A stretch of 64,000 bases of DNA from Pseudarthrobacter sp. NamB4 (GTDB lineage: Bacteria; Actinomycetota; Actinomycetes; Actinomycetales; Micrococcaceae): the NCBI RefSeq assembly GCF_005796185.1, contig NZ_VAHM01000006.1, positions 62,001-126,000 on the forward strand, written 5' to 3'. Below the pieces are notes generated by a model. The model saw only the letters and a list, made by a program, of their open reading frames with translations. It had not been told where the DNA came from and made no database searches. Shown here in pieces: positions 16,537 through 26,058 of the stretch. Both the position numbers and the translations under genes were made by a program. Numbering within the stretch: the first letter of the stretch is position 1; each line of letters starts with the position of its first letter.

Positions 16537-18111
16537 TCAGTAGGCGCCTGAAGGCTGAATGACGGCACGGAAAGTCCGCCACAGGATTAGCAGGTCACCT
16601 GGAATTGACCAGTTTTCGACGTAATACAGGTCCAGGCGCACGGCCTCGTCCCAGGACAGGTCGGATCGCCCGTTAATCTGCCAGAGGCCGGTGAGGCCGG
16701 GCTTTATGAGGAGGCGCCGGTGGGTGTGCCGCTCGTATCCGCTCACTTCCCGTGCGAGGGGAGGCCGCGGGCCCACCATGCTCATATCGCCGAGAACCAC
16801 ATTCCAGAGCTGCGGCAGTTCGTCGAGAGAGTACTTGCGCATCCAGCGGCCGCAGCGCGTAACCCTGGGATCATTGCGCATCTTGAACAGGACCCCTGCA
16901 CCTTCATTGGTTTCGTGCAGTACGGTCTGGCGCGCCTCGGCATCCACCACCATGGAGCGGAATTTGTACATGCCGAACGTCTGCCCGCCCTTGCCGACGC
17001 GGTCCTGGCGGAACAGGATGGGACCCGGGCTGTCCAGCCGGACGATGACGGCAAGGAGCAACAGCAGTGGCGACAGTGCGATGATCGCGGTACCCGCAAG
17101 TGCCACGTCCATCACCCGCTTGAGCACGTGTTTTCCACCCGAGTATTGGGGGATATCCACGTGCATGAGTGGAAGCCCTTCGACGGGGCGCCAATGGATA
17201 CGGGGGCCCGCGACGTTCGTGAGGGTCGCGGCCAGCACCATTTCGGCAGAGCACTCCTCCAGCTTCCACCCCAGTTCCCGGATGAACTTGTTTCCGCCCG
17301 GGAGGGGCCCGGCAACTATCACGGCATCCGCTTCGGCGAGGCGGGCAGTCCGGGCAATGTCGTCCGTGGAAGAAAGCACGGGCACCAGCTGCTCGTCCAC
17401 CCGCAGCCTCGCACCACGGCGTGAACCAGGGAGGCAGACGCCAAGGATCTTGTAGACGGGTCCGGACTTTTTCTCGATCTGGTGCACAACGTAGCGGACG
17501 TCCTCAGGCTCACCCACAACGATTGCGCGTGACAGATGCCGTCCTTTGGCTTTTTCCGCCGCAAGCCGGCGACGGAAGAACCAGCGGTTTGCGGTGAGCG
17601 ACACGATACCCACGGGGAGAGAAACCGCGAACATCGTGGCGCCGCTCTGAATCGAGAAAACGACGGAAGCAATGGCGATCAGTCCGAAGAGGCGGAAGGT
17701 GGCCGTAACGACCCGCTTGTACTCGTCCGCACCGACACCCAGGACCTTGGGATCGCGTGTCTTGTAAATTTCCAGTGCTGCCATCCAGGCCAGTGCCAGC
17801 CCCATGCTGGCCATGATTCCCGCAGCCGTCGATGTCCTGCTCAGAAGTCCCGGACTGGCAAAGTGGTAGCCGAGGGCGACGGCTCCGGCGATGAGAACCG
17901 AGTCCGCGGCACGCAAGAGGTTGATGTGGACGGCAATCCAGTCCGCTGACGCTTTGCGGCCCGCCGGCGGTGGCACAAGACGGAACGTCCCGCGCGGGCC
18001 GGGGGAAACTGACGGGACAGGATGTTCGCCTGCCAGGCTGCCGGCAAGCGCAGGACGTGCCGTCCCGTACAGCAGTGGACGCCGTGGTCCGGTGATGGGT
18101 GCTTCTGCCAT
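16537..18111 (-). CDS. Polyprenyl glycosylphosphotransferase (priming sugar transferase)
   Basis: A 524-residue membrane enzyme of the WbaP/WcaJ type. Four N-terminal hydrophobic segments (about residues 65-165) precede a CoA-binding-like Rossmann region and the C-terminal catalytic domain. That domain has KRVMDVALAGTAIIALSP, RQDRVGKGGQTFGMYKFRSM, the DELPQLWNVVLGDMSMVGPRP stretch and KPGLTGLWQINGRSDLSWDE. It transfers a sugar-1-phosphate to undecaprenyl phosphate, the first step of surface polysaccharide synthesis. ATG 18111 follows GGAAGGGG. It is the first gene of the minus-strand operon with the Gfo/Idh, DegT and NeuD-like genes. Confidence 0.92.
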   Translation of the reverse strand: MAEAPITGPRRPLLYGTARPALAGSLAGEHPVPSVSPGPRGTFRLVPPPAGRKASADWIAVHINLLRAADSVLIAGAVALGYHFASPGLLSRTSTAAGIMASMGLALAWMAALEIYKTRDPKVLGVGADEYKRVVTATFRLFGLIAIASVVFSIQSGATMFAVSLPVGIVSLTANRWFFRRRLAAEKAKGRHLSRAIVVGEPEDVRYVVHQIEKKSGPVYKILGVCLPGSRRGARLRVDEQLVPVLSSTDDIARTARLAEADAVIVAGPLPGGNKFIRELGWKLEECSAEMVLAATLTNVAGPRIHWRPVEGLPLMHVDIPQYSGGKHVLKRVMDVALAGTAIIALSPLLLLLAVIVRLDSPGPILFRQDRVGKGGQTFGMYKFRSMVVDAEARQTVLHETNEGAGVLFKMRNDPRVTRCGRWMRKYSLDELPQLWNVVLGDMSMVGPRPPLAREVSGYERHTHRRLLIKPGLTGLWQINGRSDLSWDEAVRLDLYYVENWSIPGDLLILWRTFRAVIQPSGAY

Positions 18112-18265
18112 GGTGACCCCTTCCGGTATGTCCGCTCCTGCTCCGGGCTGTGAAGCAAAACTAGCCGCGGGAGGTCAGGTGCGGAGGGTTCAGGCGGGCC
18201 GTTTGTGGCTCACGCCAATGAATAATGTGGTTAATGCGGATAGCTGCAGCAGTGTGGATGCGGGC

Positions 18266-20959
18266 CTAAAGAACGGGCAGGACATAGGGTTCCGCAGCGG
18301 CCCTCTCCTTGCTGGCTGCAAGGGCAGTCAGCTGGGCGCGCGACTCCACCCCGAGCTTGCGGTAGATGGCGGTTAGACGCACTTCCACGGTCCTCACGGA
18401 GACGAAAAGCGTGGCCGCGATTTCCTTGTTGCGCATCCCACGGGCCACCATTTTCGCCAGTACCCGTTCATGGTCGGCGAGCAGCTGCATGGCAGGGTTT
18501 CCCTGTTGGCCCGGAGGCTCCACCCTCTCGTCCAGCAGGAGGGCATCCACGTGTTGTATCCAGGCATCTGCCCCAACCTCGTCGAACATGACCTTGGCAC
18601 GCAACAGCCCATCCCTCGCGTCCCGCAGCCGGCCAAGTGCCTTCAGCCGTTCCGAGTAGCACAGCATGGTCCTTGCCCGTTCCAGCAACGAATCACGGGC
18701 GTTCCTGCTGTCCAGCGCCTGGCAGAACAATTGCAGTGACTGCTCACCATCGGCCAGAATGGCCCGGCTCCGCGCAACTGCCATCATCAGCCACGGTGAA
18801 CGCAACCCGACGGCGCGGCTTTCAAGGTTGAGGAGCGCCTGCGTGGCTTCGCGGTGCCGCCCCAGCCGGACCAGCACCTCCACGAGGTCCGAATCGCACC
18901 GCAGCAGGGTGGGATTCGTGAAATAAGCGCCAATCTCGGCGGCACGCGACAACTGGGCGAGGGATTCCGCCAGATCACCCCGAAGCAGCGCGAAGTGGCC
19001 CTGCCATGCGGCAAGCTGGGCAGTAATGCCAGGGTGGCTTTCGGCACCGGCGAACCGGTGTGCCTCTGTGGCACAGGTCTGCGCCTGTGCATCATCCCCG
19101 GCAGCAAGGGCCCGCCACAGGCGAAAGACGTGGCGCATGCCCCGGTGGTACTTCAGCTCAGGTTCACGGAGCTCAAGGTCGTCTATGAGCCTGGCCGCCG
19201 TGCGGACGTTGCCGGCCCTTATTTCATTGTCAACCGCCAGGAACAGGGCAGTTTCCCGCCAGTTGGCATGTGTGTCCTCTGCAGAACTGCGCACCATGGC
19301 AAACATTTCCTGCGCCTGGTCGTAGCGCTCCAGGTAGGTCAGCACGCGGCCCTGGACCAGAAGCCCTGGCACTGCGGCGTCACCCTCCGGAGTGTGCTTT
19401 CGCGCAGGCTGCAGCGCATCCCCCTTGATCGACTCCATCAGCAGGCGTGCGTGTTCTGTCATTTCCCGGCATTCAGCTGACGCGGCGTCCTGGAAATTCC
19501 CGGCATATTCAAGGAGGGCAGTGGCATCCTTCAGTTCCCAGCGTTCCGCATAGTAGACGGCGGCCGCGGCGAGAAGGGTGGCGGCGAAGGCAGGGTCGTG
19601 CTGGCCGAATTCCTTTACCAGGCGCAGCACCATGCCGGAGCGGACCGCGCCGCCCTGAATGAATTCGATTTCGAAGGAAAGGCCCGTCAGCCGCAGGATC
19701 AGGGCGGGATTGCGGGTCACCCGCTGGGCCCATTCAAGGTAGCGCTTGGCGAAAACGAACTCACCCCTGTTGAACAGCAGTTCCGCGACTGTGGCCAAGC
19801 GGGCAGCCGTTTCAGCTTCCCAGGGATTGATCGTCAAGGCGCGTTCAACGTATTCGATCGCGAACGGCACTTCACCGCCCCGAATCAGGTCCACAGCATG
19901 GCGAAGCAACCCGAACGGCGTCTGCCGCTCCAGTGCCGTGAAGCTGAGATGCCACCTACGGGCGTAAGGATCAGTGTCCTCGGACGCTTCTGCCAGTTCG
20001 CGGTGACTGGCGGTGCGGACAGCCGGTGTCATGGCGGCAAAGACATAACCGCGCAGCAGTTGGTCGTGGATTCCGATGTGCGGTCCCCGCCGCTGCACTA
20101 TTCCACACGCCAGCAGTTCGTCCACGCCAGCCCACACGTCCGGGGTGATCTTCTCGAGCGTGGTGATATCGCTTCGGCACGAGAGCGACAGGAGGTCCAG
20201 TACAGTGCGTGCGGGCGCCGTGAGGCCGCCTACAACCAAGGCAAATTCCGCCTCGAAGCTTCCCCTGCAAGGCAGGGGAATGGGAAGGGCGAACTTTCCT
20301 TCGGCATGCCGTTCCAGCAGCCGGCCGTAGAGTTCGACGGCGGCGAGAGGGTTTCCCCGGCTGGCCGCGGCAACCGCGTGCGCAGCCGCCGTCGTGGTTT
20401 GCCGTGCGGGAATTGCTTCGAGCATCCTGACGGTATCGCTGTAGCTCAGCGGTTGAAGACGCAGGACGGGCAGGCCGCTGAACGGGCTCTCGGGGGTGTC
20501 GTCGCGAAGGCAGACGAACAGGGCGATGTCCGTTCCGGCCAGGCGGCGGGCCAGGAAACCGATCACTGCCTGGCTGCTGGGGTCCAACTGGTCAGCGTCG
20601 TCGATGACGATGACGGTCCTTGATGATGAACGCTGGTGCAAACCGTTCAGAAGCATGGAGGAGATTGCCGGCACATCCAGGGCTCCTGCGGTATCCCGCA
20701 GGAGCTCGTCTGCAATTCTGTTGAGGACGGGATCATCCATGGTGTTCAGGAGGGCAGTCAGGCCCGACATCGGCCAGTCCGACTCAAACGCGGTGGCACC
20801 GAGGAAAACGGTTTTGTAGTCCGAGAGCGTGGGAATTTCAGAAAGTAAAGCCGACTTTCCGATGCCGCGACCACCGATCACCGCAAGGGCCGTGTCCTTG
20901 GGACCGCGGATCACCGAAAGAAGCCGATCCAGCTCCTTGTTCCGTCCTAACAATGACAT
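18266..20959 (-). CDS. Large LuxR-family ATPase transcriptional regulator (LAL type)
   Basis: An 897-residue regulator. The N-terminal AAA/NACHT-like domain has Walker A GGRGIGKSALL (about residue 29) and Walker B TVIVIDDADQLD. A long middle of helical TPR-like repeats follows. The C-terminal ~65 residues are a LuxR HTH (MVARGMRNKEIAATLFVSV, then RTVEVRLTAIYRKLGV). Such regulators sense a ligand through the helical region and activate nearby genes. It lies in the middle of the polysaccharide locus, divergent from the kinase-fusion gene, so it is a candidate local activator. The 560-bp region between them carries repeated motifs that may be its sites. Confidence 0.88.
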   Translation of the reverse strand: MSLLGRNKELDRLLSVIRGPKDTALAVIGGRGIGKSALLSEIPTLSDYKTVFLGATAFESDWPMSGLTALLNTMDDPVLNRIADELLRDTAGALDVPAISSMLLNGLHQRSSSRTVIVIDDADQLDPSSQAVIGFLARRLAGTDIALFVCLRDDTPESPFSGLPVLRLQPLSYSDTVRMLEAIPARQTTTAAAHAVAAASRGNPLAAVELYGRLLERHAEGKFALPIPLPCRGSFEAEFALVVGGLTAPARTVLDLLSLSCRSDITTLEKITPDVWAGVDELLACGIVQRRGPHIGIHDQLLRGYVFAAMTPAVRTASHRELAEASEDTDPYARRWHLSFTALERQTPFGLLRHAVDLIRGGEVPFAIEYVERALTINPWEAETAARLATVAELLFNRGEFVFAKRYLEWAQRVTRNPALILRLTGLSFEIEFIQGGAVRSGMVLRLVKEFGQHDPAFAATLLAAAAVYYAERWELKDATALLEYAGNFQDAASAECREMTEHARLLMESIKGDALQPARKHTPEGDAAVPGLLVQGRVLTYLERYDQAQEMFAMVRSSAEDTHANWRETALFLAVDNEIRAGNVRTAARLIDDLELREPELKYHRGMRHVFRLWRALAAGDDAQAQTCATEAHRFAGAESHPGITAQLAAWQGHFALLRGDLAESLAQLSRAAEIGAYFTNPTLLRCDSDLVEVLVRLGRHREATQALLNLESRAVGLRSPWLMMAVARSRAILADGEQSLQLFCQALDSRNARDSLLERARTMLCYSERLKALGRLRDARDGLLRAKVMFDEVGADAWIQHVDALLLDERVEPPGQQGNPAMQLLADHERVLAKMVARGMRNKEIAATLFVSVRTVEVRLTAIYRKLGVESRAQLTALAASKERAAAEPYVLPVL

Positions 20960-21519
20960 GGGTCCCCAATTCTCGAAGAAGGAGACCAGATTCTTTCGTT
21001 AGCAGATAGTTCCAATATTTCACCGCCGTCCCGGTTATGCGAAGATAACCCGTTCGGTCGGCAGGCTGTCAGCTCATCGCCTCCAGCGCGGTTCCCAGCC
21101 GTTAAGCGAATATAGCCCTGAATTTGCACAGGGCGCTATGTTTTGTTCACTTAGTATTCGCTCAAGATCACCCCTGCTTTTCCTCAAGAGAGGAGCTGAT
21201 GCCCTACCTACCTAATCGCGGCCGAGGGTGCACTCCCCTACCTAACGCTCTTGATCCGCCCAGGAACCCTGTATCAATCGAACTGGCCTGGAGAGGAGCC
21301 CTCTACCTACGTACTGCAGGGAGTCCATGCCGGAAAATCCGAGTACCCACTACTCGTGCGGCGCCATTAGGTAGGGCGTACGCTCTCGGGACGACCCAGG
21401 GGTGGGCCGTGGCTGCTGGTGGCCAGTAGATTTGTCAAGAATAAAAACCAAAAGCACGTGCAGAACCAAAGACCCTCCGTCCGTATAAATGTCCAACCAG
21501 TCAGGAAATGGTGAGCTAA
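20960..21519. promoter_or_regulatory. 560-bp divergent intergenic region with repeats
   Basis: No convincing gene is present; one 101-codon open frame (21124-21429, +) has no protein-like features. The region holds an 11-bp inverted repeat (21102-21112 and 21155-21165, 10 of 11 matching) that encloses a smaller hairpin and a minus-strand TATATT box. It also holds repeated CCTACCTA motifs between 21203 and 21375, the palindrome GCACGTGC (21454-21461) and a plus-strand TATAAA (21484-21489). It probably drives the LuxR gene leftward and the polysaccharide genes rightward. Confidence 0.5.
21203..21375. repeat. Repeated CCTACCTAA motif, two direct copies and one inverted
   Basis: CCTACCTAA occurs at 21207-21215 and 21237-21245 (30 bp apart) and inverted at 21367-21375. 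An extra CCTA unit precedes the first copy, and a partial CTACCTAC lies at 21303-21310. The clustering upstream of the polysaccharide genes suggests binding sites for a regulator. Confidence 0.55.
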
Positions 21520-23436
21520 TTGTCGATATCTCCCCAAGTTCCAGTTCCGAATTCTGGTACGGAATTGGCCGGTCAGTATTCAGCCGGAACTAATGCAGGG
21601 GTATTTCCGGAGGTTAATACAAGCCTGGCCACGGTACTTAGGGCACTGGACAAAACTGGTTCGCCGTGGGTGCTCCTGCGGGGTGAACGGGATCTGGTCC
21701 GCCCGGCGGGGGACGTGGACCTGCTTGTTGCGCCTGAACTGCTGGCGGGCCTGGATCACCTTCTTGCCGGAGTGGGCTTCCAGCGCGTCGCAGCACTGGG
21801 TCATGGGAGCCATCGCTTCTACTTCCGCTACGTCCCCGATGAGGACCTCTGGATCAAACTCGACATAGTGTCGGACATCAGGTTCGGTAAGTTCCAGGAG
21901 CTGAGGACCCCCCTCGCCGCTGGCTGCCTGCGGCGGCGGGTAGCCCTAGGTCCCTTGTGGTTGCCGGAAGCCCGGGACCAGGCGTGGCTTCAGCTCCTGC
22001 ACCTGGTGCTGGATAAAGGTGAAATTGCTGCTGACAGGATCCCGGCTGCCCGCAGCGCAGCCACAGTGGCCTCAGCCGGAGACCCGGTAGCAACTTACCT
22101 GGACGGGAAGCTGGGCGAAGGGACTGCACAGAATCTTTTGGATATGCTGAATTCCGGGAATTTTAGTGACGTCCCCGCTGCGGCGGCGAGGATTCGAACG
22201 CAATGGACGGACCCGGCGCTTCCGCCCCGGCTGATCCGCATGGTGAACAGCGCGCTGAGGCGTGTCGGCCCACGTCTCAAAGGTCGCGGTCCGGTGGTCG
22301 GTGTGCTTGCGCCTGATGGCGCCGGCAAGACCACCTTGCTCAACGGCCTCCGCTCCCACTGCCCCTTGCCGTCGGCCTATGTCTACATGGGGTTATGGTC
22401 CAGCAGCCCCCATGACCGTTGGCTTCAAAAGATACCTGGCGGCTTCCTCACTAGGAAGGTGATCCGGATATTCCGCAGCGGCCTGCTCGCCAGATACCAA
22501 TCCGTGCGGGGCAGGGTGGTGCTGCTGGACAGGCTGGCCCTGGATACCTTGCTGCCGGGCTCGCAGTCAGCCAGCCCCTGGGGAGCTGCCACCGATGCTC
22601 TTGCCCGGCGTTTCCAGCCGCGGCCTGACCTTGTGTTGATACTCGACGCACCGGGTGACCTGATGTTCGCCAGGAAAGGGGAACACAGTCCCCAAAAACT
22701 GGAGGAGTGGAGGAATGCCTACCTGGAGTTGGCTGAGCAGATCCCCACGTCGTCCATCCTTGACGCAGGGCAGCCGGCGTCCGCCGTACGGCGGAAGGCA
22801 TCTGCGCTCCTGTGGGACATCATTTCGCGCAGCGGACCGGAACGGGTGGCCGGCGGTGACCCGCTTCCCCTGCATTTGTGGATGCTGCTGGACTGGCGTT
22901 TCCTGCTCCCGGTGGCTAAACCCGAGAGGCTCGGTTATGGAGGCAGGATCAGCAGCGATGCAGTTGCCGCTTTGAATCTGCTGGATCCGGCCGCCCGCCG
23001 GATCCGTGCAGGGGACCGTCCTGATGAATTTGACGTCGTACTACTCTCAGAACCCGATACGGGCGTCTTCCGGGATGCAGTGGCATCCCTTAGGCCCGGG
23101 GGCTGGATGTGCATACAGGTGCGGCGGACATTCCGTCCCGGTCCGGGACCGAACACCCTTGCCGGGTGGAAGCAGGCACTGGCGCGGTCCGGCTTTGAAG
23201 ACGTTGCTGTTTATTGGCATGTGCCGTCGCTGGAGCGGCCCGCGCGCTTTGTCCCGACCTCGTCGTCGAGCGCAGTCCGCGATACCCTCGCCCATTATTC
23301 GAGCGTACGCTTTGGAAAAGCCAAAGCTGCGGCCGGAAGGCTGGCGTTGAACCTGGGCCTGTTCAACATTGCCGCTGCAGAGGGCACGGTGGTTGGCCGC
23401 CGGGCGCCGGAAGCTGACTACGAGGAGTCGGCGTGA
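21520..23436 (+). CDS. Nucleotidyltransferase-like / thymidylate-kinase-like / methyltransferase-like fusion protein
   Basis: A 638-residue protein that I cannot assign to a named enzyme. Residues about 40-180 contain LLRGERDLVRPAGDVDLLV, the GDVD pattern of nucleotidyltransferase folds. Residues about 255-425 form a P-loop kinase domain (GVLAPDGAGKTTLLNGL, later VVLLDRLALDTLLPG) like thymidylate kinase. The last ~160 residues resemble a class I methyltransferase (EFDVVLLSEP, SLRPGGWMCIQVRR) but lack a clear glycine-rich SAM loop. The start is TTG 21520, preceded by GGTGAG. It overlaps the next gene by 4 nt (GTGA). A role in modifying the polysaccharide or its precursor is inferred from position. 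Confidence 0.7.
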   Translation: MSISPQVPVPNSGTELAGQYSAGTNAGVFPEVNTSLATVLRALDKTGSPWVLLRGERDLVRPAGDVDLLVAPELLAGLDHLLAGVGFQRVAALGHGSHRFYFRYVPDEDLWIKLDIVSDIRFGKFQELRTPLAAGCLRRRVALGPLWLPEARDQAWLQLLHLVLDKGEIAADRIPAARSAATVASAGDPVATYLDGKLGEGTAQNLLDMLNSGNFSDVPAAAARIRTQWTDPALPPRLIRMVNSALRRVGPRLKGRGPVVGVLAPDGAGKTTLLNGLRSHCPLPSAYVYMGLWSSSPHDRWLQKIPGGFLTRKVIRIFRSGLLARYQSVRGRVVLLDRLALDTLLPGSQSASPWGAATDALARRFQPRPDLVLILDAPGDLMFARKGEHSPQKLEEWRNAYLELAEQIPTSSILDAGQPASAVRRKASALLWDIISRSGPERVAGGDPLPLHLWMLLDWRFLLPVAKPERLGYGGRISSDAVAALNLLDPAARRIRAGDRPDEFDVVLLSEPDTGVFRDAVASLRPGGWMCIQVRRTFRPGPGPNTLAGWKQALARSGFEDVAVYWHVPSLERPARFVPTSSSSAVRDTLAHYSSVRFGKAKAAAGRLALNLGLFNIAAAEGTVVGRRAPEADYEESA

Positions 23437-24461
23437 AATACATTGATCAGATTCTCCGCGAAAACTTTCGTGACCTGGACCTTGAGCAGGTTGGCCTTAA
23501 GGGCCGGTGGGACATACTCCTGCTAACGCCGCAGTTTGTTACGTCGCGGCACGTGGTAGCCCTCATCTTTGCGCGCGGCGCCCAGGTTCCCGCTCTCGTG
23601 GTGAAAATCCCCCGCCAACCGGGGGACAACGAAAGCGTGCGCAAGGAAGCTGACGTTCTGCTTCAGCTCAAGGCCCTGGGTGTCGGCTCTGAGCAGGGCG
23701 CTCCGGAGGTCGTAGGAGTGCTAAATGTCGGTGGGCAGACCGTCCTGGTCGAAACCGCCGTGGTGGGCAACCTTCTGGAACCTCAACGTGTCGTCGAAAA
23801 CTTCCCCCTCGCAGTGGCAGCGGGGATGAAGTTCGTTGCTGCCATGCCCTGCACCAGAACGGTGCCCGAAAACACGGATTGGTATGAGCGGACGATAGCC
23901 GGTCCCCTCAGTGAACTCGCCTCGTTGCTGCCCAGGGATGCGGAAGTAGCAGAACTCATCGACCGCACCCACGAAGTGTTGGAGCCATTGCGTTCCAAAC
24001 AGCTGCCGGCAGTTGTGGAACATGGAGACCTTAGCTACCACAACCTCTTCCTGCAGCCGAACGGCCGGCTCCAGGTGGTGGACTGGGAACGCTCGCGGCT
24101 TGACGGCCTGCCGGCCCATGACCTGATTTTCTACCTGCAGTACATCGGTCAGTCGCAGGAAAACGCCCTGGCGTCCCGTCGGCTTCAGCTCCGTGCCTTC
24201 GAAAATGCCTTCAGTCCAGGCGGCTGGGCCGTGGGGCCTGTGGCGGAACACCTCCGGTTGCGGAACGTGGAAAGGGACCTGCTCCCCTACCTCGTGATTG
24301 CGACGTGGGCGCGTTCAACAGCCTCTATGACCTACCGGCTCGCGGGCCAGGCGGAACACGAGGGGGAAGCAGGCAACCTTCGGACCGCCGTTACGTCGGA
24401 CCGGGATTACTGGCTCTGGCGGCATGCGGTGACCGACTGGACGCCACCGCTGACTGCTTAG
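23433..24461 (+). CDS. Aminoglycoside-phosphotransferase-family kinase (APH fold)
   Basis: A 342-residue protein with the APH/choline-kinase catalytic loop EHGDLSYHNLFLQ (Asp and Asn in place) and the metal-binding VVDWERS about 15 residues on. A Lys in LVVKIPRQPG is the likely ATP-binding lysine. The GTG start lies in the stop of the kinase fusion gene (GTGA), so the two are translated together. In this setting it more probably phosphorylates a sugar, polyol or lipid-linked intermediate than an antibiotic; that is inference. Confidence 0.8.
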   Translation: MKYIDQILRENFRDLDLEQVGLKGRWDILLLTPQFVTSRHVVALIFARGAQVPALVVKIPRQPGDNESVRKEADVLLQLKALGVGSEQGAPEVVGVLNVGGQTVLVETAVVGNLLEPQRVVENFPLAVAAGMKFVAAMPCTRTVPENTDWYERTIAGPLSELASLLPRDAEVAELIDRTHEVLEPLRSKQLPAVVEHGDLSYHNLFLQPNGRLQVVDWERSRLDGLPAHDLIFYLQYIGQSQENALASRRLQLRAFENAFSPGGWAVGPVAEHLRLRNVERDLLPYLVIATWARSTASMTYRLAGQAEHEGEAGNLRTAVTSDRDYWLWRHAVTDWTPPLTA

Positions 24462-24507
24462 TTTGGCTACGAGTGCGTTGCCTGCACGCCGACAGGATGG
24501 GGATAAC

Positions 24508-26028
24508 TTGCATACTACAGAAACGGCCTCAGGGTTCTCGCCCAAGCTGGACACCGTTCCATTTCTGTTGTTCGCCGCCGGGTTGGTGCTCATCACCATC
24601 ACGGCCGGCTTCGGCTCCGGCCCCATGCTTTATGCGGCAGCGGGGGTAGTCTTCTTTGCCGTCACAGTGCTGCTGATTCGCCGCTTAGCCGCTCCCAAAG
24701 CCGAGATTTCCTTTTTCCTCATCATTCCGACGATCATGTCAGCCACGCAAAACGTCTACCTGACCTCTGTCGCAGACGCTTTGGACAGTGGCCGGCTTCA
24801 ATTTGCGATCATCCTCAACTTCATGTTTTCCGTAGCCCTGTATGCGGTCCTGGCGTCGGCAGGCACGAAGCCGGGATTCAATCCGGCCCTCCGGAAGCTG
24901 ATCAGAACGGTAACAGCCTCGCTGGCCGTCCTTGTCTTCTACGGTGTTGCCACCGTGGCCCTGTTCCAGCATGAACTGGCAGCAGCGGCCGCGTCTTCAA
25001 GGAACATCATGGCACCGTTCCTGTTCCTCCTGATTGGCCTGTACGCCAGCGCCTGGGCGAAGCACACGGTATATCTTCGCTATCTCGTGATGCTGGGCGG
25101 TGCGGCAATCATCTTTGGGTTCATCGAAGCGAACACCCCTGAGTTCTGGCAATCCCTCGACCTTCGCAGCCTGTGGGAAAAAAAGGGCATTTCGGTACAA
25201 CAGGACTCGGGCCTGCCCAAGAATTTTTTTGCTTCGGAACAGATAGTCCCCGGCGAATTCTTGAGGCGCATGGCGGGTCCTTTCGCTGACCCGGTCAATT
25301 TCGGGACGTTCCTCTTTGCGGTGTTCATGGCCTCTTGGTACCTCAAGGGGTGGCTCTCCAGGATTGGCGCCGCGGTGGCCATCGTGCTGGCCGTCAGCAA
25401 GGGCGCGCTCCTTGGACTGATCGTGTTCTTCGCGTTCTGGACCCGCTACTACGCGTCGAGAATGAGCCACTTGATAGCTTTGCTGCTCCTGGCTGCTGGT
25501 GCCTACAACTTTTATCTGTTCACCATTACCAGTTCAACGGGCAGCACGACGGCCCACATCGACGGGTTCACTGCCGCCTTCATCGAGTTCCCGCACCACC
25601 CCCTCGGGCGGGGCCTGGGGAGCTCCGGCGTCCTCGCCGGCCTGTTTTCAGAAGGGTCTGAGTCCGGATCCGCCGTGACAGAAAGCGGCCTGGGCATGGT
25701 CATCGGGCAACTTGGAATTGTGGGGCTGATTGTCTACGTTGCGTTCTTTGTCCAGGTATCGAAATACGTCCTGAGGATCAAGGACGTACGCGACAGGACG
25801 CTGGCTGCAGGCCTGTTGGGCGGGTTCATGCTGAACGCCGCATTCAACGAGGTTGCACTCAGTCCCAATTCGGCCGCGCCCTACTTCATCATCCTGGGTC
25901 TGGTCATCGGTTCAGACCTTGCCGGACGGGGCGAACAGAGCCTGGACCCTGCTGACCGGACGAGTTACGGTCCTGCATCATCACGGGACTTCGGGCAGCC
26001 GGAGTCCCTGCGGGTTGAGCAGGCGTAG
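24508..26028 (+). CDS. Wzy/WaaL-like O-antigen polymerase or ligase, multi-pass membrane protein
   Basis: About 506 residues with roughly 12 hydrophobic segments and a long periplasmic-type loop after the middle (SLWEKKGISVQQDSG to EFLRRMAGPFADPVNFG). The conserved FADPVNFG and HHPLGRGLGSSG patterns fit O-antigen-ligase-family proteins, which join polysaccharide repeats at the outer face of the membrane. TTG 24508 is preferred because AGGATGGGG precedes it; TTG 24463, right after the upstream stop, has no such site. It follows the kinase pair closely and is probably co-transcribed. Confidence 0.75.
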   Translation: MHTTETASGFSPKLDTVPFLLFAAGLVLITITAGFGSGPMLYAAAGVVFFAVTVLLIRRLAAPKAEISFFLIIPTIMSATQNVYLTSVADALDSGRLQFAIILNFMFSVALYAVLASAGTKPGFNPALRKLIRTVTASLAVLVFYGVATVALFQHELAAAAASSRNIMAPFLFLLIGLYASAWAKHTVYLRYLVMLGGAAIIFGFIEANTPEFWQSLDLRSLWEKKGISVQQDSGLPKNFFASEQIVPGEFLRRMAGPFADPVNFGTFLFAVFMASWYLKGWLSRIGAAVAIVLAVSKGALLGLIVFFAFWTRYYASRMSHLIALLLLAAGAYNFYLFTITSSTGSTTAHIDGFTAAFIEFPHHPLGRGLGSSGVLAGLFSEGSESGSAVTESGLGMVIGQLGIVGLIVYVAFFVQVSKYVLRIKDVRDRTLAAGLLGGFMLNAAFNEVALSPNSAAPYFIILGLVIGSDLAGRGEQSLDPADRTSYGPASSRDFGQPESLRVEQA

Positions 26029-26058
26029 ACCGCCGGAAGTCCCACTGGAAAGCTTGGA

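Noticed and set aside
15719..20623. Long plus-strand open frames opposite the Gfo/Idh, transferase and LuxR genes
   Set aside because: The minus-strand products have clear family motifs; the antisense frames do not.
21124..21429. A 101-codon plus-strand open frame
   Set aside because: Low-complexity composition and overlap with repeated DNA motifs; no ribosome-binding site.
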